DNA of 64,000 bases from Frigoribacterium sp. CFBP 13712 (GTDB taxonomy: Bacteria; Actinomycetota; Actinomycetes; Actinomycetales; Microbacteriaceae), in NCBI RefSeq assembly GCF_014842255.1, contig NZ_JACYVH010000001.1:704174-768173 (forward strand). The letters run 5' to 3'. The translations under genes and the position numbers were made by a program. Under the pieces are notes generated by a model, which was not told the origin of the DNA, searched no databases, and saw only the letters and a list, made by a program, of their open reading frames with translations. Every line of letters begins with the position of its first letter. Positions within the stretch are counted from its first letter, which is position 1. Shown piece after piece: positions 24,377 through 33,312 of the stretch.

Positions 24377-24934
24377 CTAGGCGCCGTCCGTCGACTGACG
24401 GGCCCGGAACGCCACCATGTTCATGCGGTTGCCGCATCGGACGCTGCAGAACCGCTTCGAGCCGTTGCGCGACAGGTCGACCAGCACGCCGTCGCAGTCG
24501 GGCGCCTCGCACGCCCGGAGGCGCCCGACCTCGTCGGAGCGGATGACGTCGACGAGGGCCAGCGCCGCCTCCACGCGGATGCGCACGGCGAGCGGAGCGT
24601 CGTCGGCCGTCGCGTGCACGTGCCAGTCGAAGTCGTCGTGCCGCACGAGGCGCGGTGTCGCGTCGGCGGCGGCGAGCAGGGCGTTGACCTCGCCGACCAT
24701 GGTCTCGCGATCGAGCGACCACAGTCGTCGCAGCTCGGCCCGGGCCTCGTGCACCTCGCGCAGCTCGCGCTCGTCGTGGTCGATGCGCCCCGAGAAGCCG
24801 CTCTCGGCCAGCAGCCCGCCGAGCTGCTCGATCGTCGCGAGCTCGTCGGCACCCGACCTCGACGCCGAGGCGGACGTGTTGAGCAGCACGACGTCGAAGG
24901 CGAGGACGTCGGTCGTGTCAGGGGCGAAATGCAA
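24377..24934 (-). CDS. CGNR zinc-finger regulator
   Basis: A 185-residue protein. The start is TTG 24934, fixed by a near-perfect AAGGAG 5 nt upstream. The N-terminal two thirds is the stress-induced-regulator (ABATE-like) domain. The C-terminus is the CGNR zinc finger: RACEAPDCDGVLVDLSRNGSKR, then FCSVRCGNRMNMVAFRAR, with the four Cys ligands present. Such proteins are putative DNA-binding transcription factors. It is divergent from the EamA exporter gene (start 25008), which it may regulate. The 14-mer touches its stop codon. Confidence 0.88.
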   Translation of the reverse strand: MHFAPDTTDVLAFDVVLLNTSASASRSGADELATIEQLGGLLAESGFSGRIDHDERELREVHEARAELRRLWSLDRETMVGEVNALLAAADATPRLVRHDDFDWHVHATADDAPLAVRIRVEAALALVDVIRSDEVGRLRACEAPDCDGVLVDLSRNGSKRFCSVRCGNRMNMVAFRARQSTDGA

Positions 24935-25007
24935 GTTGACTCCTTATCCGCAGACACCCTAGCGTCAGGACCACCACCTCCTCCAGCCCCTGACCAGAAG
25001 GCGTCCC

Positions 25008-26033
25008 ATGTCGCATCACCCGACCACGCGGGGCCTGCTCGTCGCCCTCGTCGCCGCCACCTCGTTCGGCGTCTCGGGCGCCCTCGTCAAGCCCCTCCTC
25101 GAGGGCGACTGGAGCCCCGCCGCGGCCGTCACCGTTCGCGCCCTCGTCGGCGGTCTCGTGCTGGTCCCCTTCGCCCTCCGCGCCCTGCGCGGTCGCAGGC
25201 GCACCCTCTGGACGGCCCGGTGGCGCATCCTCGGCATGGCCGTCGTCGGCGTGGTCGGCACGCAGGTCTTCTACTTCGCAGCCGTCCGGCGCATCCCCGT
25301 CGGCACCGCGATCCTGATCGAGTACATGGCACCGCTCCTCCTCGTCGCGGTCGCCTGGGTCGTGACCCGTCGCCGACCGGCCGCGGTCGTCCTGATCGGC
25401 GCCGCCGTCGCCGCCGGAGGACTCCTGCTCGTCGTGTCGCCGAGCGGCGGCGGTCGTCTCGATCCCATCGGCCTCGCCTCGGCGGCCGTCGCGATGGTCT
25501 GCTGCGCCGCCTACTTCGCCATCGCGGCCCGACCGGCCGAGGGGCTCCCTCCCGTGGCGCTGGCCTGCGCCGGGCTGCTGCTCGGGGTCGTCGTGCTCGC
25601 GATCGTCGGGCTGGCCGGCCTGGTCCCCTACACGGCGTCGACGGCACCGGTCGAGCTCTTCGGCGCCACGACCGCGTGGTGGGTCCCGATGCTCGCCGTC
25701 GGCGTCGTCGCCACCGCGATCTCGTACGCGGCGAGCATCACCGCGACCACGATGCTGGGGTCGCGACTGGCGTCGTTCGTCGGCCTGCTCGAGGTCGCCG
25801 CCGCCGCGCTGTGGGCATGGATCCTGCTGGGCGAGTCGCTCACCCTCCTGCAGGGGCTCGGCGGCGCGGCGATCCTCGCGGGGATCGCCTTCGTGCGCTC
25901 GGATCGCGAGGGCCGACCTGAGGACGCCGTGGCCGAGGCCGCGTCCGACATCGGCCCCGTGCCCCAGGCGGCACCCGCGCCCGCCGTCGGCACGCCGGAC
26001 GCGGCTCCCCCGGGGGCTAGCGTGGAACGGTGA
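25008..26033 (+). CDS. EamA-family (DMT) transporter
   Basis: A 341-residue protein with ten membrane helices in two EamA repeats: LLVALVAATSFGVSGALVKPL opens the first, and ASAAVAMVCCAAYFAIAARP the second, with LGSRLASFVGLLEVAAAALWAW as the typical ninth-helix motif. DMT carriers export amino acids, nucleobases or other small metabolites. An Ala/Pro-rich tail of about 35 residues follows. The stop overlaps the TSUP gene start (GTGA), so they are cotranscribed. Confidence 0.86.
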   Translation: MSHHPTTRGLLVALVAATSFGVSGALVKPLLEGDWSPAAAVTVRALVGGLVLVPFALRALRGRRRTLWTARWRILGMAVVGVVGTQVFYFAAVRRIPVGTAILIEYMAPLLLVAVAWVVTRRRPAAVVLIGAAVAAGGLLLVVSPSGGGRLDPIGLASAAVAMVCCAAYFAIAARPAEGLPPVALACAGLLLGVVVLAIVGLAGLVPYTASTAPVELFGATTAWWVPMLAVGVVATAISYAASITATTMLGSRLASFVGLLEVAAAALWAWILLGESLTLLQGLGGAAILAGIAFVRSDREGRPEDAVAEAASDIGPVPQAAPAPAVGTPDAAPPGASVER

Positions 26034-26755
26034 CCCCGTTGACCCTCGGCCTGGCCGCCGCCGCGATCATGCTGGGGGCGCTGACCCAGCGCATCTCGGG
26101 GATCGGCTTCGCCCTCACCGCCGCGCCCCTGCTCGTCATCGTGCTGGGCCCCGAGGCCGGCGTCACCGTCGGCAACGTGCTCGCCGCCGCCCTCGCCGCG
26201 GTGCTGCTGGCCCAGACGTGGCGCACCGTGCGGTGGCGGCGTGCCCTGCTGCTCGTCGCACCGGCTCTCGTCGCCGTCCCGATCGGGGCGTGGGTCGTCC
26301 GCACCGCCCCGACCGGGCCCCTGACCGTCGCCGTCGGAGTGCTCGCCCTGGTCGGCGTGCTCGTCATGGCGTTCTCGTCGACAGTGCGGCTGCTGCCCGG
26401 CCCGGGAGGCGCGGTGGCGGCGGGCGCGCTCGGCGGCTTCATGAACGTCACGGCCGGGGTCGGCGGCCCAGCGCTGACGGTGCACGCGACGAGCGAGCGG
26501 TGGTCGCGCGACGTCTTCGTGGGCACGGGGCAGGTGTTCCTCCTCTCGGTCAACCTCGCGTCGGTGCTGTCGAAGGGCGTGCCGTCGGAACCCTGGGGAG
26601 TCTGGGTCGGCGCCTTCGCCGCCCTCCTGATCGGCGCCGTAGCCGGCCACCGCCTGAGTCGGCACGTGTCGGCCCGCGTGGGGCGCATCCTCGTGCTCGT
26701 GCTCGCCGCGGTCGGCAGCGCGGCCGCGGTCGTCCGGGGCGTTCTGCTGCTCTGA
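26030..26755 (+). CDS. TSUP-family (TauE/SafE) permease
   Basis: A 241-residue protein with about eight helices, starting at GTG 26030. Family marks are LGALTQRISGIGFALTAAPLLVI in the first repeat and GGFMNVTAGVGGPALTVHATS in the second. TSUP carriers move sulfite, sulfonates, sulfoacetate or similar organic anions, usually outward. It is coupled to the EamA gene, which suggests that two exporters act under one control, perhaps by the divergent CGNR protein. Confidence 0.86.
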   Translation: MTPLTLGLAAAAIMLGALTQRISGIGFALTAAPLLVIVLGPEAGVTVGNVLAAALAAVLLAQTWRTVRWRRALLLVAPALVAVPIGAWVVRTAPTGPLTVAVGVLALVGVLVMAFSSTVRLLPGPGGAVAAGALGGFMNVTAGVGGPALTVHATSERWSRDVFVGTGQVFLLSVNLASVLSKGVPSEPWGVWVGAFAALLIGAVAGHRLSRHVSARVGRILVLVLAAVGSAAAVVRGVLLL

Positions 26756-26819
26756 GGGTCGAAGGCGGATGGTCTCGCGGCGCTTGTCGCCGGGCCGCCC
26801 CGTGCGGCAGCATGGCGTC

Positions 26820-27464
26820 ATGCCCTCGCTGACCGCCGTCTGCCGCGTCCACGCCCTCCTCGACGACTCGGGCTCGGTGGGCGTCACGGCCATCGACAAG
26901 CGACCCGTCGACGGCCCGGTCGAGGTCAAGCGGCTCGGCGTCCGCGGCGACGTCCAGGCGAGTCGCGCCCACCACGGCGGCCCCGACAAGGCCGTCTACG
27001 CGTACGCCGACTCCGACGCCGAGCACTTCGCGGGGATCCTCGGCTACGAGGTGACTCCCGGGCTCTTCGGCGAGAACCTGCGGGTCGACGGGCTCGACGT
27101 CACCGGCGCCGTCATCGGCGAGCGCTGGGCCGTGGGCGAGACGCTCGTGCTGCAGGTGACCATGCCCCGCACGCCGTGCGCGACCTTCGCCCGCCGGCTC
27201 GGCGAGAGCGGCTGGGTCAAGCGGTTCCAGGCGGAGGGACGCCCCGGCGCGTACCTGTCCATCGTCAAGGCCGGCCCGATCCGGGCGGGCGATCCGATCG
27301 AGGTCGTCTCGCGCCCCGCGCACGGGGTCACCATCGGCGACGTCTTCGCGGGTCTCGAGCCCGAGCAGGCGTCGGCGCTCCTGGCCTCGCCCGCGCCCCG
27401 GCTCAGCGAGATCGTGCACGGCCTGGCCGAGAAGGCGCTGACCCGCGCAGCCGTCGGCGCCTGA
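26820..27464 (+). CDS. MOSC-domain protein (YiiM-like)
   Basis: A 214-residue protein from ATG 26820. It matches the YiiM-type MOSC family: KRPVDGPVEVKRLGVRGDVQ, RAHHGGPDKAVYAYADSD, GLFGENLRVDG and MPRTPCATFARRLG with the conserved Cys used for sulfur carriage or Moco binding. YiiM proteins reduce N-hydroxylated substrates using molybdenum cofactor. It ends convergently with the AI-2E gene; a 14-mer copy (27475-27488) occupies the 32-bp gap. Confidence 0.87.
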   Translation: MPSLTAVCRVHALLDDSGSVGVTAIDKRPVDGPVEVKRLGVRGDVQASRAHHGGPDKAVYAYADSDAEHFAGILGYEVTPGLFGENLRVDGLDVTGAVIGERWAVGETLVLQVTMPRTPCATFARRLGESGWVKRFQAEGRPGAYLSIVKAGPIRAGDPIEVVSRPAHGVTIGDVFAGLEPEQASALLASPAPRLSEIVHGLAEKALTRAAVGA

Positions 27465-27496
27465 CCAGGCCGACCCGCGCCTCCTCGGCCCCGGGG

Positions 27497-28633
27497 TCAG
27501 ACGCGCTGCTGCCGCGGTACGACGACCCGCTCGAAGACGAGCACGCCCGCCGTCGCGATCGGGATGGCGACGAGGGCCCCGAGCACGCCGCCGAGGGCCC
27601 CGCCGCCGAACGCCGCGACGATCACGAGGGCACCGGGCACCGCCACCGCCTTCGACATTACCCGCGGGGTCAGCACGTACGCCTCGATCTGCGCGTAGAC
27701 GAGCAGCACGACGCCGACCACGAGCGCGGTGACGGGCGAGACGGTGATCGTCGCCGCCACGATGACGGCGTACGCGACGACCGTGCCGACCACGGGGATC
27801 AGCGCCCCGAGGAACGCCAGGGTCGCGAAGAGCACGGGCACGGGGCCGCCGGCGATCGAGAGCACGATGAACACGAACACGGCGTTGACCGCGGCGAGCA
27901 CGACCTGACCGGCGACGTAGCGGCCGACCGACAGGAAGATCTCGTCCGAGATGTCCATCACGCGCTCGCGGTGGCTGCGGGGCACGGCCCGGCTGAGCGA
28001 GCGGAGCATCTGCGGCAGGGTGATCGCGAAGTACAGCGTCAGGATCGCGACGACGATGACCGCCGTGATCGCCGAGGTGATGCCCTGACCGACGGCCAGG
28101 ATGCCGCCGCCGAGCGCGAGCAGCTGATCGGGGTCGAGCAGGTACGACGACACCGCGCCCACCGCGTCGTCGATGTCGAAGTCGAAGCCGACGGTCTCGA
28201 CGGCCTGCTGCACCCACGGCTCGCGCGACAGCTGCTGCAGGGTGGCTGGGGTCTCGCGGATCACGTAGCCGATCTGCTCGACCAGGGCCGGGACCACGGC
28301 GGCGACGATGCCGACGACGACCCCGATCACGAGCACGACGGCGACGACCACCCCGACCCAGCGCGGGGCGCCCGCGCGGACGAGTCGGCGGACCACCGGT
28401 TCGAACGCCAGCGCGAGGAAGAACGCGAGCCCGATGTACACGAGGATCGTCGACAGCGCCATCAGCGAGACGATGATGCCGACGCCGAGTCCGCCGCCGA
28501 GCGTGGCGATCAGACCGAAGCGGAACGCCCCCGTGCGACGGGCGGGGTCAGGAGGCGCGGGGTGCGTCGCGCCCGTCGGCCCGGTCGCCGTCGCCGAACG
28601 ACGGACGGAGCGGGCGCGTGAGGAGAGAGCCAT
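27497..28633 (-). CDS. AI-2E/YdiK-PerM family permease
   Basis: A 378-residue protein from ATG 28633, with seven to eight helices. It matches AI-2E transporters: YIGLAFFLALAFEPVVRRLVR, AILTLYFAITLPQM, VGRYVAGQVVLAAVNAVFVFI and the C-terminal GVVLLVYAQIEAYVLTPRVM, then GALGGVLGALVAIPIATAG. Some members export quorum signals, others are Na+/H+ antiporters, so the substrate is open. A partial 14-mer lies in the N-terminal coding part (28549-28560), and a 16-bp minisatellite lies just upstream. Confidence 0.87.
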   Translation of the reverse strand: MALSSRARSVRRSATATGPTGATHPAPPDPARRTGAFRFGLIATLGGGLGVGIIVSLMALSTILVYIGLAFFLALAFEPVVRRLVRAGAPRWVGVVVAVVLVIGVVVGIVAAVVPALVEQIGYVIRETPATLQQLSREPWVQQAVETVGFDFDIDDAVGAVSSYLLDPDQLLALGGGILAVGQGITSAITAVIVVAILTLYFAITLPQMLRSLSRAVPRSHRERVMDISDEIFLSVGRYVAGQVVLAAVNAVFVFIVLSIAGGPVPVLFATLAFLGALIPVVGTVVAYAVIVAATITVSPVTALVVGVVLLVYAQIEAYVLTPRVMSKAVAVPGALVIVAAFGGGALGGVLGALVAIPIATAGVLVFERVVVPRQQRV

Positions 28634-28654
28634 GCGACCATCCTGGCGTGCCGC

Positions 28655-28750
28655 CGCGGCTGGGGGCCGCCGGCACCGGGGGCCGCCGGCACCGGGGGCC
28701 GCCGCGGCTGGGGGCCGCCGGCGCCGGGGGCCGCCGCGGTCGGGGGCCGC
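28655..28750. repeat. six-unit 16-bp minisatellite
   Basis: Six contiguous 16-bp units begin at 28655, 28671, 28687, 28703, 28719 and 28735. Each ends in GGGGGCCGC; the first half varies between CGCGGCT, CGGCACC and CGGCGCC. The array starts 22 bp upstream of the AI-2E start codon, where unit number could affect its promoter. Frames across it give low-complexity Pro/Arg/Ala peptides and are not credible genes. Confidence 0.8.
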
Positions 28751-28832
28751 CGGGCACGACACGACCCCGCCCGGTCGCCGGCCGCAGCGGTCTGCGGTCG
28801 AGGCCCGAGCGGGGCCGGTGGTGCGGGTGTCG

Positions 28833-28994
28833 CTAGTTCGCGGACCCGTCGGAGATCTCGCTGTCGTCGCTCTCCTCGGAGTCGTCGACGAGGCCGGGCT
28901 TCGAGCCGTCGGGCAGCCCTTCGGTGCGCTTCGCCTGCTCGTCCGTGATGTCGGTCGATCCGTCGGGGGCGGTGGTCTCTTCTGGTGTGCTCAT
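28833..28994 (-). CDS. small acidic hypothetical protein
   Basis: A 53-residue protein starting at ATG 28994, highly acidic and Ser/Thr/Asp-rich (STPEETTAPDGSTDITDEQ, GLVDDSEESDDSEISDGSAN). It has no hydrophobic segment and no predicted fold. Small acidic disordered proteins of this type are common in actinobacteria near cell-envelope genes. The ribosome-binding site is weak. Confidence is moderate because composition is coherent and the frame is clean. Confidence 0.5.
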   Translation of the reverse strand: MSTPEETTAPDGSTDITDEQAKRTEGLPDGSKPGLVDDSEESDDSEISDGSAN

Positions 28995-29184
28995 GTCCGG
29001 GACGATACGCCGCGACTCCGGGGTCGTGTCCACCGAGAAGATGCAGACCATGAACTATTCTCGGCGGGCTCGGGTACCATCGATGCTTCTGGCCGTCCGG
29101 TCTCGGCGACTCCCCTGCCGCACGTTCGCGCCTCCTCTCCTCCTTCTGCTCCTGTCCGGCCCCGCGCCGCACGAAAGGCCCCTC

Positions 29185-30690
29185 ATGACCGACGCCACCG
29201 CCCGGGCGACCGCCCCCGCGCCCGCCATCCCCCGGCAGTCCTGGCTGGCCCTGGTGGCCCTCCTGCTGGGCATGTTCATCGCGCTGCTCGACACGACGAT
29301 CGTCAACGTCGCGCTGCCGACCATCCGCACGACGCTCGACGCGTCGGAGGCGACCCTGTCGTGGATCATCTCGGGCTACGCCCTCGCCTTCGGCCTCACG
29401 CTCATCCCTGCCGGCCGCATCGGCGACCGCATCGGGCACAAGTGGGTGTACTTCACGGGCGTGCTGCTCTTCACGCTCGCCAGCCTCGCCTGCGGCATCG
29501 CGACGAGCGATGTCCAGCTCGTGGTGTTCCGCGTGGTGCAGGGTCTGGCCGGCGGCATCTTCGTGCCCGCGGTGACGGCGTTCATCCAGCTGCTGTTCCC
29601 CGGTCGCTCGCGGGGCAAGGCGTTCGCGATCATGGGCGCCGTCATCGGCGTCTCGTCGGCCCTCGGGCCCATCATCGGCGGGCTGATCATCCAGGCCTTC
29701 GGCGACGAGAACGGCTGGCGACTCGTGTTCTTCGTCAACCTGCCGTTCGGTGTCATCACGCTGATCGCGGCGGCCATCCTGCTGCCGAAGCGCGACGAGT
29801 CCGTGCCCCGCCCCGACAAGGGCCTCGACGTCGTCGGCCTCGTGCTCGTCTCGGCCGCGTTCGTCGCCCTGCTCGTGCCGCTCATCCAGGGGCAGGACGA
29901 AGGCTGGCCGCTCTGGACGTACCTCACGATCGCCGCCGGCCTCGTCCTGCTCGCCGCCTTCGGACTGTGGGAGGTGCGCTACACCCGCTCCGGTCGCACC
30001 CCGCTCGTGCCCCCGACGCTGTTCTCGCACCCCTCGTTCACCGGCGGCGTCGTCCTCGCCCTGGTCTACTTCGCCGCGTTCACCAGCATCTTCTTCACGA
30101 TCTCGCTGCTCTGGCAGTCGGGCCTCGGGCACAGCGCGCTCGCCTCGGGCGCCGTGGCCATCCCGTTCGCGGTGGGCAGCATCATCAGCTCGTCGCAGAG
30201 CAACCGGATCGCCCAGCGCCTCGGTCGCAACGTGCTCGTGCTCGGCACCGCCCTGGTCGCGATCGGGCTCGGCTCGATGTGGATCATCCTGATGCTCACC
30301 GACGCCGCCGACCTCACCAACTGGCTGCTGCTCGTGCCGCTGCTCGTCGCGGGGCTCGGCAACGGGTTCTTCATCGCCCCGAACGTGCAGTTCATCGTCG
30401 CCACCGTCGACCCCCGCGACGCCGGCTCGGCCAGCGCCGTCATCTCGGCGATCCAGCGGATCGGCTCGGCCGTCGGCATCGCCATCATCGGCAGCGTGCT
30501 GTTCGGGTCGCTGCCCGGCGGCCGCGAGCTGGCCACGGCGGCGGGTCGCGCCACGGGCTTCACGGACGCGGCGGCCGCGGCCATGGGCGTGAGCGCGGCG
30601 TTCGCGGTGCTCGCGTTCGCGCTGGTGTTCGCGCTGCCGCGCCGGGTCGACCAGCACCGCGGGGCGCCCAGCGCGCCCGACGCCGGCTAG
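29185..30690 (+). CDS. DHA2-family (14-helix) MFS drug exporter
   Basis: A 501-residue protein from ATG 29185 with GAAAGG upstream. The first helix carries the DHA2 hallmark LGMFIALLDTTIVNVALPTI, followed by WIISGYALAFGLTLIPAGRIGDRIGHK (motif A), RVVQGLAGGIFVPAVTAF and GVSSALGPIIGGLII (motif C, drug antiporter). It resembles EmrB/QacA exporters that use the proton gradient. No TetR/MarR regulator is adjacent. It ends convergently at the long hairpin at 30719-30784. Confidence 0.88.
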   Translation: MTDATARATAPAPAIPRQSWLALVALLLGMFIALLDTTIVNVALPTIRTTLDASEATLSWIISGYALAFGLTLIPAGRIGDRIGHKWVYFTGVLLFTLASLACGIATSDVQLVVFRVVQGLAGGIFVPAVTAFIQLLFPGRSRGKAFAIMGAVIGVSSALGPIIGGLIIQAFGDENGWRLVFFVNLPFGVITLIAAAILLPKRDESVPRPDKGLDVVGLVLVSAAFVALLVPLIQGQDEGWPLWTYLTIAAGLVLLAAFGLWEVRYTRSGRTPLVPPTLFSHPSFTGGVVLALVYFAAFTSIFFTISLLWQSGLGHSALASGAVAIPFAVGSIISSSQSNRIAQRLGRNVLVLGTALVAIGLGSMWIILMLTDAADLTNWLLLVPLLVAGLGNGFFIAPNVQFIVATVDPRDAGSASAVISAIQRIGSAVGIAIIGSVLFGSLPGGRELATAAGRATGFTDAAAAAMGVSAAFAVLAFALVFALPRRVDQHRGAPSAPDAG

Positions 30691-30718
30691 CCGCCGGCGC
30701 TCCCGCGCCCGCACCCGC

Positions 30719-30784
30719 GCGTCGATGAGTCACGACACGCCGCGCCTCTTCCCGAGGACGCGGCGTGTCGTGACTCATCGACGC
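30719..30784. terminator. 26-bp perfect inverted repeat, family A element
   Basis: Two perfect 26-bp arms (30719-30744 and 30759-30784) enclose a 14-nt loop which can extend the stem by CCTC/GAGG. The element sits between the convergent MFS and oxidoisomerase genes. A related element lies at 41673-41725. The core is GTCACGACACGCCGCG. It looks like a bidirectional terminator or a REP-like element placed at convergent 3' ends. Confidence 0.8.
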
Positions 30785-30798
30785 CGGTCGACGCCTCG

Positions 30799-31704
30799 CT
30801 AGCGCTTGACGGCGTCGATCTTCAGCATGCGCGCGATGACGTGGTCGAGCTGGTCGTCGTCGAAGATCTTCTTCCAGTCGTCCTTGACGATCGACTCGCG
30901 GCCGTAGTCCATGGCGATGTGGCAGGCGTCCGAGAACGGGTTCGAGCCGCGCAGCGCGTTGGTCAGCGCGATGCCGGTGTGACCCCAGAGCATGGCCCGG
31001 GCGGCCTCGGCGGGGACGCCGGCCTGGTCGACCGTCGTCTCCAGCGCCTCCTGCAGCAGTTCGCCGATCATGCACGCGATGGTCTCGACGAGCGTCGGCT
31101 CGAGGATCGCCAGCTGCTTGACGGTGACCCAGTGCACCTGGATGACGGGTGCGTAGATCGTCGTGATGACGTCGGTCGCGAGCTGACGGACGGCGTCGGC
31201 CGGCTCGCCCTCGAGGGCGGCGACGACCTCCTGCGGGGCGGCGATGCCGCCGAACGTGTCGGCGTACTCGGCGTCGGTGCGACGCTCCAGGAACACCGAC
31301 GGGTGGCACGGGTGCGCCACCGCGTAGTGGATGTCGGTGCGCTCCTCGAGCAGGCCGGCGTAGGCGGCGGCCGGGTCGAGGGTGAGGATGATCGAGCCCG
31401 ACTTCATCGCCGGCACGACGCTCTCGGACACCTTGCCGAGCACGACGTCGGGCACCGCGAGGATGACGACGTCGGCGTCGGCGATCGCGTCGTCGGTCGA
31501 GGTCACCTCGCGCCCGAGGCCGCGGATCAGCTCCTGCCCGGCGGGCGACGCCTCGCTGTAGAAGACGGTGTAACCGCTCTTCTCGAGGTTGTTCGAGACG
31601 CGCTGGCCCATCTTGCCGCCGGCGCCGATCACGGCCACGGTGACGTCGGGGGTCCCCTGGTCGGCGGCCTGGGTCACGGTCTGCGTGCTGAGGGTGTCAG
31701 TCAT
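30799..31704 (-). CDS. apnO: NAD-binding 6PGDH-like protein, probable D-apionate oxidoisomerase
   Basis: A 301-residue protein. Rossmann motif VAVIGAGGKMGQRVSNNLEKSG, followed by IADADVVILAVPD, LTLDPAAAYAGLL and a helical C-terminal domain of the phosphogluconate-dehydrogenase C-terminal type (AHPCHPSVF, EPTLVETIACMIGELLQEAL, MLWGHTGIALTN). ApnO enzymes of this kind convert D-apionate to 3-oxo-isoapionate. It is last in an operon that also encodes a TIM-barrel protein, TPI-like and RpiB-like isomerases, a DhaK/DhaL kinase and an ACS-type MFS carrier, which is the expected set for apionate breakdown. Symbol rests on context and general family resemblance; another branched acid remains possible. 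Confidence 0.7.
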   Translation of the reverse strand: MTDTLSTQTVTQAADQGTPDVTVAVIGAGGKMGQRVSNNLEKSGYTVFYSEASPAGQELIRGLGREVTSTDDAIADADVVILAVPDVVLGKVSESVVPAMKSGSIILTLDPAAAYAGLLEERTDIHYAVAHPCHPSVFLERRTDAEYADTFGGIAAPQEVVAALEGEPADAVRQLATDVITTIYAPVIQVHWVTVKQLAILEPTLVETIACMIGELLQEALETTVDQAGVPAEAARAMLWGHTGIALTNALRGSNPFSDACHIAMDYGRESIVKDDWKKIFDDDQLDHVIARMLKIDAVKR

Positions 31705-32500
31705 TGCTGTTCTTCTTCCTGAGGTGGTCGATGGTCAGGGTCGTCCACTCCGCCTCGAGGCGGGTGGTGGTCTCGGGGTCGCTCCGCCAGGGCAGCCAGT
31801 GCTCGACGACCTGGTTGATGCCGCGGGCCTCGGGCTCGAGCAGGGCGAGCATGCCGTCGTAGTCGAGTCGCCCGGCTCCGAGGGTGGTGCTGGTGAGGGC
31901 GAAGCCGACCCAGCCGTCCTCGCGCGAGAACTCGAAGTCCTTGATGTGCCAGTTCTTGACGAACGGCGCGCAGCGGGCGGTCACGTCGGCGGGGTGCTCG
32001 AGGTTCGCGACGGTGTTCGCGGGGTCGAGCACGATGCCGAGCCGGTCGCTGCCGATGCTGCGCACGACGGCCACGAGCTCCGTCGAGGTCACCTGCTCGT
32101 AGGTCTCGAGGGCGAGGGTGACCCGCGCCTCCTCGAACTCCGGCAGCACCTCGCGGAGGCGCCGGTCGGTCTCGATCGCGTCGGGCCGGTCGTCGCCGGC
32201 CGTCCACATGCTCCGGACGAGGGAGGCGCGGAGCGCGACCGCGAGGCGCAGATACGTCCGCAGCACGGCCGGGTCCGTCCCCCGCGTGCCGAGCTCGAGC
32301 GTCAGATCGAGCTCGTCGGCAAGGGCGCGCAAGGCGGCGAGCCGGTCGTCGTCGTAGTCGGCGAGCGGCGCGTGGTCGCAGATCTGGAACAGCCGGACGC
32401 CCTGCGCGGCCGTGTCGCGGAGCATGTCGTCGAGCGTCATCGGCTCGGGCACGCGCTCGGAGCCGCGCCAGAAGTAGGCGTAGGTGCTGAGGCCGATCAT
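31697..32500 (-). CDS. oiaC: TIM-barrel AP-endonuclease-2-like protein, probable 3-oxo-isoapionate decarboxylase
   Basis: A 267-residue sugar-phosphate isomerase/epimerase-type TIM barrel starting at ATG 32500 (ATGA overlap with the TPI-like gene). Likely metal ligands are Glu in LALETYEQVTS, Asp in LGIVLDPANTVANLEHP, His in VKNWHIKDFEF and Glu in NQVVEHWLPW. In apionate operons a protein of this fold (OiaC) decarboxylates 3-oxo-isoapionate to L-erythrulose. The adjacent kinase and isomerases act on erythrulose phosphates, consistent with this. A 14-mer copy (32123-32135) is read in frame as EEARV. The substrate is inferred. Confidence 0.65.
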   Translation of the reverse strand: MIGLSTYAYFWRGSERVPEPMTLDDMLRDTAAQGVRLFQICDHAPLADYDDDRLAALRALADELDLTLELGTRGTDPAVLRTYLRLAVALRASLVRSMWTAGDDRPDAIETDRRLREVLPEFEEARVTLALETYEQVTSTELVAVVRSIGSDRLGIVLDPANTVANLEHPADVTARCAPFVKNWHIKDFEFSREDGWVGFALTSTTLGAGRLDYDGMLALLEPEARGINQVVEHWLPWRSDPETTTRLEAEWTTLTIDHLRKKNSND

Positions 32501-33312
32501 GCGGGCGCCCCCTCGCCGAGTGCCAGCGCCTCGTCGAGGGCCAGCGCCTCGTCGAGGATGCTCTCGACGGCCGAGACGTCGTGCGCGAACCGTCCGAGGA
32601 ACAGCCCGTCGACCTCGCCGCCCAGCGTCGTCAGCAGCCCGGGCCCGGCGCTGCCGCCGTAGACCACGCGGCTGCCGGTGCGGGCGGGCAGCGACTCGAG
32701 ATGCGCGTCGATCGCCCGCACCACGGCGACGATGTGCTCGGCAGCGGCGGGCTCGGGGGCGCCGATGGCCCAGACGGGTTCGTAGGCGACGAGCAGCGGG
32801 CCGGTCAGACCGGCGGCGGCCGAGGCGGCGAGGGCGGCGTCGATCTGCTGCGTCACCTCGAGCGCGGCGACGGCGGCCGGCGCCTGCTCGATCTCGCCGA
32901 CGCAGAGCAGCGGGGTGATGCCGTTGCGCAGGGCGGCGGCCGTCTTGGCGGAGATGACGGCGTCGTCCTCGAAGAAGAGGCGGCGGCGTTCGGCGTGACC
33001 GATCTCGGCCAGCGTGCAGCCGATCTCGGCGAGCTCGACCCCGCTGACCTCGCCGGTGAAGGCACCGGAGTCCGCCGACGCGAGATCCTGTGCACCCAGC
33101 CGCACAGGAGCCCCGTCGAGGGCGTCGCGCACCGGCACCAGGGCCGGGAACGACGGAACGACGAACAGCTCGACGAGACCGGAGCGCACCGCGGGGTGAC
33201 GCTTCGCCAGCTCGCCGACCGCCGTCGACCACTCGATGGTACGCGTGTGCGTGAAGTACATCTTGAGACTCACCCCGATGGTGAACCGGGGGGTCGCGCG
33301 CGCGGTGCTCAT
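32497..33312 (-). CDS. lerI: triose-phosphate-isomerase-like protein, probable L-erythrulose-1-phosphate isomerase
   Basis: A 271-residue TIM barrel from ATG 33312, overlapping the RpiB-like gene as ATGA. TPI catalytic residues are kept: Lys in [12 protein letters not shown], His in [10 protein letters not shown], Glu in [14 protein letters not shown], and the phosphate loop [10 protein letters not shown]. It departs from housekeeping TPI at the N-terminus (no NWK) and lies outside the gap-pgk-tpi operon. TPI-like LerI/EryH enzymes isomerise L-erythrulose 1-phosphate to D-erythrulose 4-phosphate. Neighbours support this role. Confidence 0.75.
   Translation of the reverse strand: MSTARATPRFTIGVSLKMYFTHTRTIEWSTAVGELAKRHPAVRSGLVELFVVPSFPALVPVRDALDGAPVRLGAQDLASADSGAFTGEVSGVELAEIGCTLAEIGHAERRRLFFEDDAVISAKTAAALRNGITPLLCVGEIEQAPAAVAALEVTQQIDAALAASAAAGLTGPLLVAYEPVWAIGAPEPAAAEHIVAVVRAIDAHLESLPARTGSRVVYGGSAGPGLLTTLGGEVDGLFLGRFAHDVSAVESILDEALALDEALALGEGAPA

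Noticed and set aside
28548..28836. Small proteins across the minisatellite
   Set aside because: Pure repeat translation in both strands; no coding signature.
32497..33312. Housekeeping triose-phosphate isomerase
   Set aside because: It lies inside a sugar-acid operon with a kinase and RpiB-like gene, has a divergent N-terminus, and is not next to gap or pgk.
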